NCBI GenBank assembly: GCA_902806595.1 | Contig: CADCXC010000004.1 | Span: forward strand, 806,001-870,000 | Length of the DNA: 64,000 nt | From: Pyrenopolyporus hunteri | Taxonomy: Eukaryota; Ascomycota; Sordariomycetes; Xylariales; Hypoxylaceae | Direction of reading: 5' to 3' | Part shown: positions 34,501-45,161 of the stretch, piece by piece | How the letters are laid out: each line of letters opens with the position of its first letter | Position numbering within the stretch: the first letter of the stretch is position 1 | Translations under genes and position numbers: made by a program | The notes under the pieces: generated by a model | Told to the model about the DNA's origin: nothing | The model's input: only the letters and a program-made list of their open reading frames with translations | The model's database searches: none

Positions 34501-37500
34501 AACGCCGCCGCCTTCCTTGAGGATCTTATCTATCAGGGCCTGGCAGCCCTGTATCCCGTCGTTGGCTAGCCGCGAGCCTGTTGTCTCTTCAAAGTGATCG
34601 CCTGGAATCGCCCCGACGGAAGACAAGAATTTGGCGTATAGTCTAGCAACTGTCGTCTTACCTGCAAGATGATTAGCATAGCAGCAGCGCCCGAACGCTT
34701 GAGGGATTACCTGTTCCCGGATTGCCGAGTAGAGCAGCTCCGAATCTTTCGTCCTTGGTATCTGTCCCCTGGCGAACGGAAGTATCAATCCTTGCCTTTA
34801 TTGTTAGGAACTCTTTCTTTACACTCTCTAGCCCAATCATCTTGAATAGAGCGTCCAGAGCTTCGTTAGAAGCATTCTCGTACTTCTTTTGATGCTCCCA
34901 ATCCTCCTCGGCGGGTGACGGTCCCTTGGGTGGTTTGGGCGGCTGGCTGCTCTCCTGGGGAGTCTCTGATGGGACGTCGTCGGGCTTCTTGTCCGAGGCC
35001 GGCACATTCTCGACGGGCCACTGACCCGGAATATTGCCGGGGACGTTGCTAGAAGACGGCGCTCCGCTTTGAGGGGCCGGGCTCTGATATTTAGCGAGCT
35101 TGCCTTTATCGCTAGTCTGCTGGCCAGTAGACTTGGCGCCTTGCTTGGGATTGCTACCGCCGCTACTACTACTATTGTCCTTGTTGTTGTTGCTGCTGCT
35201 GCTACCACCGACTGGTTCTTGGGCTTGTTTTTCCAACTTAGCAAGTTCAACGCGATGCTGCTGGAGCGTTTGTTGTCGGGTCTTCTCCTCTTTGGCATCA
35301 TTGATGGCTTTCCTCTTCGCTGCAATAGCGTCCTGGATAGCCCTAAGCTCTTTTGCGTATGCAAATTGCTTCGCTTGTCGCTCAAGCTCCAGATCCTTCA
35401 ACATGCGAGCCTTTCGATCCTGTTCTTCCTTCTCTCGACGACAGGTCTGGCAGGCCCCTGGAGCTTTATCTGAGCATAGCCATACGAGCTTGTGGTTCTG
35501 GGGGCACACGTCGTTTATGACCTTGTCGCAGAGCATCTTGGAGTGGTCAACCCGTGCATGACATCGCATCGGGCACGTGTGCTTCTTACACGATAACATA
35601 TCCGTGCAGGGTAAAGAACATCCTCCGTCTGGGCAGTAAAGATCAAAGTCACCGGGTGAATGAATCATGCGCTTCGTGTCGGGATGCTTTTGACATTGGA
35701 GCGGGAAGCCGTCATGGATTCTCCCATCCTCCTTCAAATGATTGAAGAAGCGGGTCCATTCCTCGTTCCCCTTCTTGGCCTTCATGAACGTACTCGCATT
35801 GCCGATCAAAATTAACGCATCTCGAGCTCTGGAAACGAGCACGTTCAGCCGTTCCGGGGCAGCCATGAACCCGATGTCTCCGTCTTCGTTGCTGCGGGTC
35901 AACGATGCGACGACGATGTCGCTTTCTTCTCCCTGGTAGTTGTCGATGGTGGAGAGTCGAATAGGCTTCTTGTTGACCTCGGCGCTCGCGGCTGGAATAA
36001 CTCCCGCTTGAACTAGATCATGAGAATCAAGGTCGTTCAGGATCGGATCATGGTCCTTGGCGAGTTTATTCCGAAGCAACGAGAGTTGGCCCTATAGTAT
36101 CTGTGTAAGTGAATCATGGACATATAGTTAATTACGCCTGGAACGACTCTTACCAGATAGGGCGTCAATATGACCAAGTTATCGGTTTTATAATTCTGTT
36201 GGCCCAAATAACGCACGCATTTTAGTATCATCTCTACTTCGAAAATGTTCTGCTTGCTTGATCCCGCATTTGGGTCAAGCTTGTCAACGAGAATATTGTT
36301 TCTCGCTTCGGGATGGTTGTGATTAATAAACATGATATTGTCCTGGAATCCTAAGAGGGTTGGCCGGTTCCGTGTGCTATCTGCATCTTCTAGGGCAGGA
36401 TAATTATGTCTGATTAGGGCTGAAATGTCGGGCCGCATTCTATGCTGCTTTAGCAATGTGCAATGAGGGTGTCCTTGGATTATGAGCCTCTCAAACAGCG
36501 ACCGATTGAGGTCGTAACCGTGTCCGGCTTCCACGGTCAGCCTATAATTCTTCACTTTCGGTCGGAGTTGTTTATGGTCTCCTATCTGAATGAGCTGTTT
36601 CGTACTCGGCCCCATGGCAGCGAGGATATCTGTAATTTTCTAAGTCAGTGAGTGCTACCAAGGGGGTGGTTAAAGGGGGTCCCCGAGTTTCTGGCGCTGA
36701 TTTGACGTTACTCCCCTATCCCCCGCTGGTAACGAGAATCGATGGCGTGGTTCAAAAGGGGGGAGGGGAGGGGGAGGGTCGAACGGCTTTGGGCTATACA
36801 TACGGCTTTCTAAAATCTCGCCGGCCTCCTCGACAATGACAGTACCGGGAGCAGCCGCTTGGATTTCTTGGGCGTACATTGAAGCCGCCGTCGTGGTACA
36901 ACAAATGAAACGCTTGCTACGGAGAGTCTGCTCCGTTCTCTCCTTCCGTAGGCTTTGCAATATCTTCTGGGTTTTGTTGAAGTCGTTTATCCATTTTACG
37001 AGTGTAGAAACATTTTCTTGGCGTATCTCGTCTTCCCATTGCTGAATCTTGGCTTGTCGCTCTTCCTTCTTCATGCCCCAAACCTCAATACATTCAACCT
37101 CTGACTTCATCTTAGCAAAGTTACCAAGCGGCTTTCCACTTTGCCAGAGTAGGAAGAGATGGTCGGGTTTCATTGGAGCACCCTTCCGCCCGACGCGAGT
37201 TTCGCCCTCTTCGGTGTCCGGTACCGAGAGCGCATCGTAGAAATGACTGTCCGTGTCGGAGAATTCTAGGTATTCTAGTAACTCCAGGGGAGATACCTTT
37301 GCTTCGCGATAGACGTCGAAATGTTTTGCTAAACCTTCGGCCAATGAGTTTAACTTCTCTTTCTCCGAGACAATGAGGCCGTTTCGGGTCCTAGTTGTCC
37401 TAAAAAAGTCGGTCGCCTGAGCTCTCAAGGTGAGAGGAGCAGTTCGATCGGTACTCTTCGACCCTAACCTGACGATGGCGTCGGGGATGATCCCGATATC

Positions 37501-39216
37501 AAGCAGGTCCTCGATAAATTGGTCGAGTGCATGGTTCGTGTATGACAAAACGAGTATCGTCTGCTGTGTTCTATCGAACAAGATCTTGGCCAGAAGAGCA
37601 CCAACCAAGGATTTTCCAGTCCCTATATCGTAAATTAGAATTGAGAGCGTCGGAATAGCTGCCATTGGCAATTGCATACCTGGTGGTCCTTGTATCAGGC
37701 ATGTCTGGTAGCTCAATCCGTAGATGAGAGCCTTGACCTGTGAAGGGTCTAGATTGATCTGCTCTGTTGTCTGTAGCAGATGTTGTAGGTCGGTTGGGAC
37801 GGTCAAGGAAGCCTCGAGGTCATTGATAACAGTGGAGGGCACTATTGTTGACCTTAGCGGGTCTTGTGAACGAACTAGAATGTCGTGGTCGAGCTCGATA
37901 TCGGTCTTTCGCTGCAGTCTTTCTAAAATTGGCTCGTAGGCGAAAATTGGCGTAGAAGCAAGTAGAAAGTCGACCGTGCCTTGTCGAAGAGCCAGTAGTA
38001 GGTCTCCTACCATATCGGCGCCTATTATCTGTAGGCATAGAACTGGTGGCTTGAGTGACAGCATGTCTTCATTCCTGTCCAGAGATGCGAATGCTAGGAG
38101 GACGTTATCCTTCATAAGACATCCAAAACTTTGATGTCTCAAGAACGCCTGAGCCTTCCTTAGCTCCTTTTTTCTCTCTGGGATGGTTGCGTCTTCCATC
38201 TGGAGGATATCATCTTCGCATCTGAGAAATAAGGCGCATGGTCGATCATTGGCCATTGATTGCTTATCTAGATCCTCTAACGTGAGATTTTTGATGACCA
38301 TATTTTTCCAACTTGGTTTCCTCTTTTTGCTTCTCATGCATTTAAGATCTTCCCGCATATCGGCAAGCATATCCTCTCTGAGAAGGCGAAACTGATTATC
38401 GAGATGATCAAGGGCACGAGTTTCGCCCGCCGACTCGAACGCCGCTGAGGCCTGCATATAGAAAGGCCTCTCGGTACAGTCTAACTCTTCGCGAGTGGGA
38501 AGGATCGAAATGTCGTGATAGTTAACATGGTCGTTATCGTGGCGGCCCCCTGGAGTAAAGTCGGCAACTAGGCGGGAATTCGTCCCATGTTGAGACGGCT
38601 GGACCAGCGCTCGAATCTTCTGAAACAGGCTTCCAGCGACTGTAGAACCGGATCCCTCGAGCTTCTTGATAGTACCGTCCTGGCAAAGCGATACCGCGGT
38701 CTTTCGGAAGTTTGATGATTGTGATTGCGGCAATAAAACTAGCTGTAAGAGCAACCACGCGAAGCCTTCGACCGTTTGAGGCTCAGCTTGTCCGGATTTG
38801 ATATGCTGGGTTAGGTTATGCCAGAATAATGGCGGGTCGACCATAACCCAGAGGACTTGATTAAGCAGTTCACCTTCGCATACTCTCTTTAGAGCGGGGT
38901 CTGCTAGGAACTGCAAAAGATCTGAGACGAATTTGTTGATCGATTGAGATGAGAGGTCGACGAGCGACTTGTGGAGGGCCTCTTGGCCGCTTTTTGACGA
39001 AACCAACCTCTCAATGCAATCGGGCTTGTCAGTTCTGTTCACGATAGATTCCAGGAATCTCCGAGAATCTCCAGGTTTGGTGATTGTCAATCTCCCTTCG
39101 AGTATTTTATAGAAAAACCCGTTGAGCGCTCGGGATCGGGGATTGGAGGCTTCCTGGCTACGGTTCGGTGGATGGTATCCGGCAGGACGCTGGCTAGCGA
39201 CTGCTTGATACGACAT
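31554..39216 (-). CDS. ZNFX1-like SF1 helicase fused to three CbbX-type AAA+ domains
   Basis: Seven exons: 37680-39216, 36804-37622, 36154-36629, 34711-36091, 32997-34661, 32666-32947 and 31554-32539. The total is 7146 nt, 2381 residues. All six introns (57, 174, 62, 49, 49, 126 nt) are GT..AG and phase-correct. Order: helical N-terminus (1-480); superfamily 1 helicase with motif I GPPGTGKS (510-517), motif II VEEAGE, GDHKQLRP, NYQGEE (995-1000) and ERLNVLVSRAR (1024-1034); a Cys/His-rich zinc-finger-like region (about 1077-1160); a coiled coil and Ser/Asn-rich linker; AAA1 (Walker A 1400-1407, B FFLDEAY), AAA2 (1678-1685, VLIIDEAY), AAA3 (1957-1964, LFIDEAY); a Gln/Pro-rich and charged coiled coil; and a CPMGYEWI…YRCAGG tail. 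Arginine-finger-like NPG(L/I)xSR motifs occur in all three. ZNFX1 relatives act in small-RNA silencing and antiviral sensing in animals. Function in fungi is unknown, so the role here is inference. Confidence 0.9.
37623..37679 (-). other. Stop-free 57-nt intron interrupting helicase Walker A
   Basis: The donor GTATGC and acceptor ATATAG split GPPG|TGKS after the first base of the Gly codon. The intron is a multiple of three and has no stop, so an unspliced message would encode a 19-residue insertion within the P-loop instead of terminating. Confidence 0.85.
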
Positions 39217-39616
39217 CGTAGCGATGGCGAGAACAATAATCGTTGGATTAGGTGGGTGTTAACGAGATCTCAGTGATGATAAAAAGCTGCTATATAATTG
39301 CTCGTCCTTGTGAAATTGAATGTCGTCGAGTTAAGAATCGACGGTCAACAACTTTAACGGCATTGACACTCGGCCTCGATCCCCCGGTCGATAAGGTGAC
39401 TTTGGGAGCCTGGGAGCCTGGGAGCCTGCATTATCTGATATTTCCCCTAGCCAATCTGCATATACATGTAGCCCGGTCCCGCGCATGTCTCAACTCGGTC
39501 ATAGAGCGACACACCCCCTTGATTGGCCTACGTGCGGAGTGCGCAAGACTTAATACGCGGGGCGCACAAGCGCAAACGAGGCCGTTCTAATGCTACTTGG
39601 TGCCAACACGCTCGTC
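39217..39616. promoter_or_regulatory. Short intergenic region between DXO-like and helicase genes
   Basis: 400 bp separate the stop of the DXO-like gene from the start of the helicase-AAA gene on the same strand. A three-copy GGGAGCCT-type 10-base tandem repeat lies at about 39405-39430. The helicase promoter must lie here or in the upstream gene. Confidence 0.5.
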
Positions 39617-41109
39617 TTAGGCACACTTACCGCAATACCCGCAGCTGGTGTTACACGCTGTGAAATCAAACGAGAAATCATCATCATCATCAGAGGCCCC
39701 TGATTCGTCGGATTCATCCTTCTGAGATGGCAGCCTAGGATAGCTATCATCTTCGTCCTCATCTCCCTCACCTCCGTCACTTAGGCGAACCTCTCCATTT
39801 CTGCCTGGCCCTCGGCTCTGCTGACCGGCCCACATATCCTTCCAATCACTTGGGAGCACTTCCCGAGGCTTGCCGCTCTGCTCTCTCAGCTCCAGCGGCC
39901 CCAAGTCGGTTCGACAGAGCTCAAGTTTCAGGTGGCCTGCCCGCTTGACCTCGACGATCAGTCGGTGCAGAATCGAGGCAAATTTCTGGAGTTCATGCTT
40001 GTGCTCGGCTTCCCAGTTAAGCCAGTCTTGCTGAACAGATTTCTCTTGAACGTCCTCGAAGCTTCCTTTGTCGTGATATGCAGAGATTAGATTGGGAATC
40101 TGCCGAAGCCACAGCCTTGGCAATTGCTCGTCCATGTCAACCAGCGCTCCTCCAGGTTGGGATCTCCTCGTCTTGATCTCGAGGATTGACTTTTGGGGTA
40201 TTGTGACACCAGCCGTCTTAATAGCGATAGGGTTCGAGAGAGCCAAGCCCCTCACCTCGCTGACCTCGGCCGGTAAGTCATCTTGACCACCCGCGAAATA
40301 CCCATCACACTCAAAGCGAACGATGCACTTCAAACCACCAAAGAAATATGAAACGATACGCTGGTGGGACTTAGTCTCTTGTACCTCAGGGCTGTAAGAG
40401 GTGAAGGAGTCTAGAAAGGAGAAGCCGTATCCGCGGACGTCAGGGATGACTTGGTCTCTGTAGTTGCGAACAAGGAATAGGGTGTCGCCAACCATTTCAA
40501 CGTCGAACCGGAAAGTTGTCTTGACTGATCGCACGAACCGGAGAATATCCCCTAGAGAGCTGGCGCAACCCATAATGTCGACAGTCGAGGCGTCGAACCC
40601 CTTGTCTAAAGCATAAAGGGAATGGACAGAGGGTTGCATAGGGTAATCAGGAAACCGTGCTCCATTGTAATCTCGAAGATAGTCACCGTGATCACCAGGA
40701 AGTTGGGATGGCAATTGGGGTGGCGACCACGTGGCTGGTTGACCTAATTGTCTTGTAAGCATAAGTATTCTAGCCAGAGTATTTCAGGCGATAGCTCACC
40801 TGGGATAATGATTTTTGGGGGGGTGGCGTCGAGCAGCGAGTACGATGCTATATATCTACAGTCCCTAATCTTCGCGTCTTCCGTTTTAACACCATAGCTT
40901 GGAGTATTGTCCAAAGTAATCTCCGTGACGAGGCGACCGAGGGGGGCTTCATTAGCATCGATTCTTGGGGCTTGATATTTGCCTCTGTTCAAGCCAATAC
41001 CACCTCCTCTTCCTCTCCCATTACCACCCCGTCCCCGCCAGCCACCGCGACCGCGACCGCGACCGCGCCCCAGACCTCGAGAGGGGTTCGAAGGCCCTCG
41101 AGGAAACAT
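39617..41109 (-). CDS. DXO/Rai1-like nuclease-family protein with RGG N-terminus
   Basis: Two exons, 40800-41109 and 39617-40743, give 478 residues. The 56-nt intron joins …KIIIPG|QPATWSPP… in phase. Residues 11-40 are a Gly/Arg-rich RGG-type tract, as in RNA-binding proteins. The core has FECDGYF (E248-x-D250) and ILEIKTR (E292-x-K294), the acidic and ExK signatures of the DXO/Rai1 5'-end RNA decapping nucleases (PD-(D/E)XK fold). A WLRQIPNLISAYHDKG block follows that resembles their conserved Trp/Gln motif. An acidic stretch (DDDDDFSFDF) and a CxxxCGYCGxC end complete the protein; that Cys cluster could bind metal. Similar fungal proteins may be labelled geranylgeranyl pyrophosphate synthase in databases, but the DDxxD motifs of such an enzyme are absent. 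Gene call is firm; nuclease function is inference. A GTAAGT at the very 3' end could add another exon. Confidence 0.8.
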
Positions 41110-41826
41110 TGTATTCGGCTCTAGGGGTCGGACTAGACAGTCCCAAGGAATAGTTCTCTAGGCTTATCTTGGGAATTCCTAGATTGTCCACCTAGGTAGG
41201 TATGTAGACAGGTGAGGTCGCTACAAGATACTAACCCGGACAAGCGTTTGAATGCAGACGCCCTACGTATTTCCACATACTGACTGAGGAAAATCAGTAA
41301 AATAGAGACAAGGCATAGAGGGGAACCGCGGTGTCAATTGGCCACGGACTTATGCAGTAATATGCAACTTTCCGTTACACAACTTGTCATCACCCAACAA
41401 GATGTGATAGATGATAATTGACCGGTTTCCCTCGCCATGCCCGCCTTATCCGGCGAAAAGGTAGTATTAAGGCTATAATCGTTTGGCAGGCTTTCGACAC
41501 AATCGTTACGGTTTATTTATGTACCACGCCGTATTCGAAGCCAACCGAAACGTATAGGTGGACATTTGACTTAATTTTGTAGAACATAGGTAGGCGAAGA
41601 ATAACGAAAATAATAAAATGAGGGGTGAAGTCAGAACGGTTCCAGAGCCGTAATAAGTAAAGCCAATCGGAAGCCGACCGCATTAATAAGCGCAGGCTTT
41701 TCCTCTATTGCCAGATTCGGTAGTATATTGTATCGATGTATATAGTGCGGCTATTACGTAGTTAGCTGCCGTACTTGACAGTGCGAATACATATAGATGA
41801 ATACATATACATACCTAGGTAGGTAC
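41110..41826. other. Promoter side of DXO-like gene and left flank of the TIR element
   Basis: Non-coding, increasingly AT-rich toward the element. TACCTAGGTA-type motifs lie near 41195 and 41812. No gene was seen. Confidence 0.5.
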
Positions 41827-41864
41827 CTTAGCGTCTTGGGGGGGGTTAGCTAAACGGTATATAT
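41827..41864 (+). repeat. Left terminal inverted repeat
   Basis: This end pairs with the reverse complement of 42856-42895. The match covers TTAGCGTCTT, a run of 7-8 G, TTAGCTAAAC and a GTATATAT tail. Confidence 0.8.
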
Positions 41865-42115
41865 TTAACTCAATCCAACTTTTTGGTATATATACTGTTT
41901 AGCTGACTGAACCGCTTATTAATTTAAGGTTATAAGAATTGAACCGCTCATTTAATGCGTAGTATATATACCGTTTAAACACTACACGTTTTATTTGTTT
42001 CGGGCGCCCAATCAAAAGAACCGCTTAGATACCGCTTAATTGAATGAGCCGTATATATGCAGCTCAATCGAATAAAGGTTTATTTTTTCAAACGTTTCAA
42101 AAGTTCAAAACCGCT

Positions 42116-42191
42116 CAATTCAATTGGAACCATTCAATTCAATTGGAACCATTCAATTCAATTGGAACCATTCAATTCAATTGGAACCATT
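42116..42191. repeat. Four 19-bp tandem repeats
   Basis: Four perfect copies of CAATTCAATTGGAACCATT lie head to tail inside the TIR element, followed by a decaying CAATT run. Confidence 0.9.
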
Positions 42192-42230
42192 CAATTCAAT
42201 TCAATTCAATCAATTACTTCAATTACTACG

Positions 42231-42266
42231 AATCGCATCAATCGCATCAATCGCATCAATCGCATC
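42231..42266. repeat. Four 9-bp tandem repeats
   Basis: Four perfect copies of AATCGCATC lie inside the TIR element, just right of the 19-bp array. Confidence 0.9.
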
Positions 42267-42546
42267 GATCTATTTCAATTACTTCAATTACTTTGAATAG
42301 CTTCAACCCTTAAAGCTTCAACCCTCAAAGAAGGTGTGGTGGTGCGCACCTACCCCATTTACCCATTAAATACATATATACCCTAATATCATGCCAAGGT
42401 CTATACGCGTAATCGTAAACCCTTGTAGTCAATTCAGTAGATCCGTAAACCAACCAATTAGATTAGTGTAACGTAAGCCGTAGCCTAGGGTTCAAGTGCA
42501 ATAAAAAGTAAAATATTTATAATAAAAATATACGAAAAAAAAAAAA

Positions 42547-42578
42547 TATAGTTTCTATGGGAAACCATAGAAACTATA
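42547..42578. repeat. Perfect 14-bp hairpin with GAAA loop
   Basis: TATAGTTTCTATGG and its exact reverse complement flank GAAA. A transcript in either direction would fold into a strong stem-loop. It sits in the right half of the TIR element. Confidence 0.9.
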
Positions 42579-42855
42579 CTTCTTTACTTTTGTTTTTACA
42601 TATACATATGTGTATGTATATGCGTATACGTATACTAAAATGTATATGCGTATACTAGGATTAAACGGTTCAATCTAAATTGAACCGCTCAATTTTATTG
42701 GAACGTTTCAAAAAAAGATACGTTTGATATAAGAAACGTTCTTTTTTAATACATGCGCTAAGTTTTTAATGAGTGGTTCAATATGGTTTAACGTGTAAAT
42801 TCTTTTTACTCGAACCTTTCCATTTGTTTTTTTGAACCGCTCATTCTTTTAAACC

Positions 42856-42895
42856 ATATATATACGGTTTAGCTAACCCCCCCAAAGACGCTAAG
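42856..42895 (-). repeat. Right terminal inverted repeat
   Basis: Reverse complement of the left end. It has a C-run of 7 and AAAGACGCTAAG at the outer edge. Confidence 0.8.
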
Positions 42896-44327
42896 GTAGG
42901 TATTAAGAAGAAAAGGGTTCGATACGTCGTTACCTACCTAGGTACCTAGGTAAGTAGGTACCTTATTAAAAAGTAGGTACTTCAATGTCGGCAAGACTCA
43001 ATCTAGCTGACTCTTAATAGCTTTTAAAATAGGCAGTTGAAGAAACAATCTAGATGCACGACACCATATGTTTCTCTACTACAATTCTCCTAGCTACCTA
43101 CATAAGTATAAACAGCCTCCTGGGACTGAAGCAAGGGCGGGCGGCAGTTATGAGAAAAAGAGATAAAGAGAAAAAGAAAGAAAGAGGCTAGGTACATGTA
43201 GGCAATCCTTGACGCAAGTCATACACACATGCGTACCTACACTACGTTTACTTAGTGTAAGTCCCCATCGCAACTCGAAACCCAAGACACAACCAACCCC
43301 TACTAGGATAGATGCGCATTGAAGAAGGCGGGGGAGAAAGTCAACCCCTAAGACCCTCTTTCTCTTCTCATAAGGCAAAGTGAGGACCGGAAAACGCACC
43401 ATTGGCTAGGCGGGTTATCCCTTTCTACGCTGCAAATTGGTTCGCGGCATGAATATCCCAGCCTCCCCCCCCCTCCCGCCGGAATGCACCGCAACCCTAC
43501 CCAGGTAGCCGCCGTAGCGGAGCCGCGGAAACCATTCGTAGCCGGATCTTCGTCGACCAGGAAAGCCCAGCCACGAAAGGCGAAAGCGCGAAAACCAAAC
43601 TCTGAGGATTGCCGGGATCGGCTCGGTTGCGTTGCTTCGCTCGCAGCTCTATAGCATAAGATTTAACGGTGGTGTGGTCTGTACTGTTGGTAGTATGATC
43701 GTTTCGCCTTTCTCAGCTCAGAAGGTCTAGAACTAGCAGTGTCCTAATAATTGGTAGTTGCTTGTCTAACCACAGAGACAGCTCTAACCGCCTCCTATTT
43801 CACCAGTATCTATCTAGGCAGTGTCAGAAGCTGGGTATCTGGATCTGATGTCTAAGGGGGGTTTCGTCAAGACTTGGCAGGTTGCCTACGAGAATTAGGG
43901 CTATGGACAACTTGAAGTGAATTAATTCTAGTTAGCGTTATGAATTGTTTTGTAGTTAAATCACCTCTTCTAGGTTACGAATAACAGCCCTCAGTGAGAC
44001 GTTGCGCTAGTAGACGATAGTGGGTAAAGGTCAGGTATACGGCAGAGTGTGAATCATCGTATTTCAACAAGCGTTGATATTCAAAAAATAAAATAAAATA
44101 AAATTATAGACACAATTACCACCGGCCTGACTATCAAGCGCGTTTCGCGCGATGCGGATATCATACCCCCCGAATCCAATTCCTCTAGAGCGCCTGCCCC
44201 TTTCCATCTCTGCACTGTAAATTACTTGTAAAAAGTACAGATAGATCTCGGGATCATAGATCTAAGAGAAGAGTAGATAAGACATAAGAAATAGATAAGT
44301 GAATGGACAGATCACGGCACGCGGACT
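42896..44327. other. Intergenic region right of the TIR element
   Basis: 1.4 kb with tandem TACCTAGGTA palindromes (42935-42952), a GA-rich tract (43153-43187) and an AAAAT repeat (about 44088-44105). No supportable gene. Confidence 0.5.
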
Positions 44328-45161
44328 TCACCTCCAGGTGCCGTGGATCTTGCTTCGCCGACTCCTCGACGACTTGAGACCGACGTCCCCGTTTATCATC
44401 AGGCTCCTCCACCTGCGCCCGATACTGCTTCGGTCCTTGCCCAGGCTCCGGGCGCAGTCCTGCCAGTCCGTCTTGGAGAGCCTGAGCTTCTCCAGGACGA
44501 GTTCGACCAATATCCGGTCGTCTTCTTTGCTCCACCGCTCGCCGTCGGCTTCTATTTCCACTTCCGTGCCTTCCGCCACGCTCTCCTGCTCCCCGCTTGG
44601 ATGCAAATTGTGAAAATCAGTGCGCTCTAGGCCAAGTGGTATTACTTCCGGCGCGAGGCGGGCGCGTTTAGGCGTGCTAGGTCGGAAGGTAGGTTCCTCG
44701 GCGGCGTCCCGGCCCTGGTCTTTGTTGTCTGAGGCGCCGATCTCGAGGTCGCTATCAATATCGTCATCGCGACCCATATCGTCTTCTACGGCGCGACGTC
44801 TTTTATTGGCGCCGCGGGGAGGCGCAGCCGGTCGCTTGACGACCTTCTTGCGCGGGATGACGTCCCCGTTGGTGTCGGATTTGCGCGATCGTAGGCGTAG
44901 CTTGAGAGGGGGAAGGGCGGTGTGGGCCATTGGCGGTGTAGGCAGCGGATCTCGGCGCGCGCTCGCGTCGTCATTCGAGGGCGTCGATGGAGCGACCGTG
45001 AGCATTGATTGGAGCGCGCGACACGAGTTGAAAATGTTGCCGAGCGTGCTGTTGTGCGAGCTCGTCGGGGGGCTTGCGGGCGGCGACGCGAAAAGAGCGG
45101 ATTGGAGCCTAGTGACAGGCGGATGCGACGAGTCGCACGAAAGTGCGGACGGCATTAACAT
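44328..45161 (-). CDS. Myb/SANT-like DNA-binding protein
   Basis: A single-exon 277-residue protein. Residues 209-257 form a Myb-type helix-turn-helix with the spaced tryptophans W210, W233 and W251 (GERWSKEDDRILVELVL…DWQDCARSLG…IGRRWRSLM). Upstream are two basic clusters (KKVVKRP, KRRRA) that could direct nuclear import, an acidic patch and Ser/Pro-rich text. One Myb repeat near the C-terminus is common in small fungal regulators of unknown target. The protein ends 20 residues after the repeat in a Ser/Arg-rich tail. A GTGAAG at the stop region could be a donor to a further exon, but no good acceptor was found. Confidence 0.8.
   Translation of the reverse strand: MLMPSALSCDSSHPPVTRLQSALFASPPASPPTSSHNSTLGNIFNSCRALQSMLTVAPSTPSNDDASARRDPLPTPPMAHTALPPLKLRLRSRKSDTNGDVIPRKKVVKRPAAPPRGANKRRRAVEDDMGRDDDIDSDLEIGASDNKDQGRDAAEEPTFRPSTPKRARLAPEVIPLGLERTDFHNLHPSGEQESVAEGTEVEIEADGERWSKEDDRILVELVLEKLRLSKTDWQDCARSLGKDRSSIGRRWRSLMINGDVGLKSSRSRRSKIHGTWR

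Larger units (their letters stand above)
41827..42895. mobile_element. 1.07 kb AT-rich non-autonomous element with terminal inverted repeats
   Basis: The left end (from 41827, CTTAGCGTCTTGGGGG…) and right end (to 42895, read as its reverse complement) form inverted repeats of about 38 bp. They run CTTAGCGTCTT, then a G-run, TTAGCTAAAC and GTATATATA, with one or two small differences (G-run length, one missing base). Several copies of GAACCGCT(T/C)A lie just inside the ends in both orientations (41909, 41941, 42018, 42108, 42682, 42834), like the subterminal transposase sites of DNA transposons. The interior is AT-rich with short tandem repeats and a perfect hairpin, and no transposase. A target-site duplication could not be fixed because both flanks are GGTAGGTA-like. 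The family is unknown. Confidence 0.72.

Noticed and set aside
42044..42313. Overlapping plus-strand ORFs with repeated Asn-His-Ser-Ile text
   Set aside because: They are translations of the 19-bp and 9-bp tandem repeats in the TIR element, not genes.
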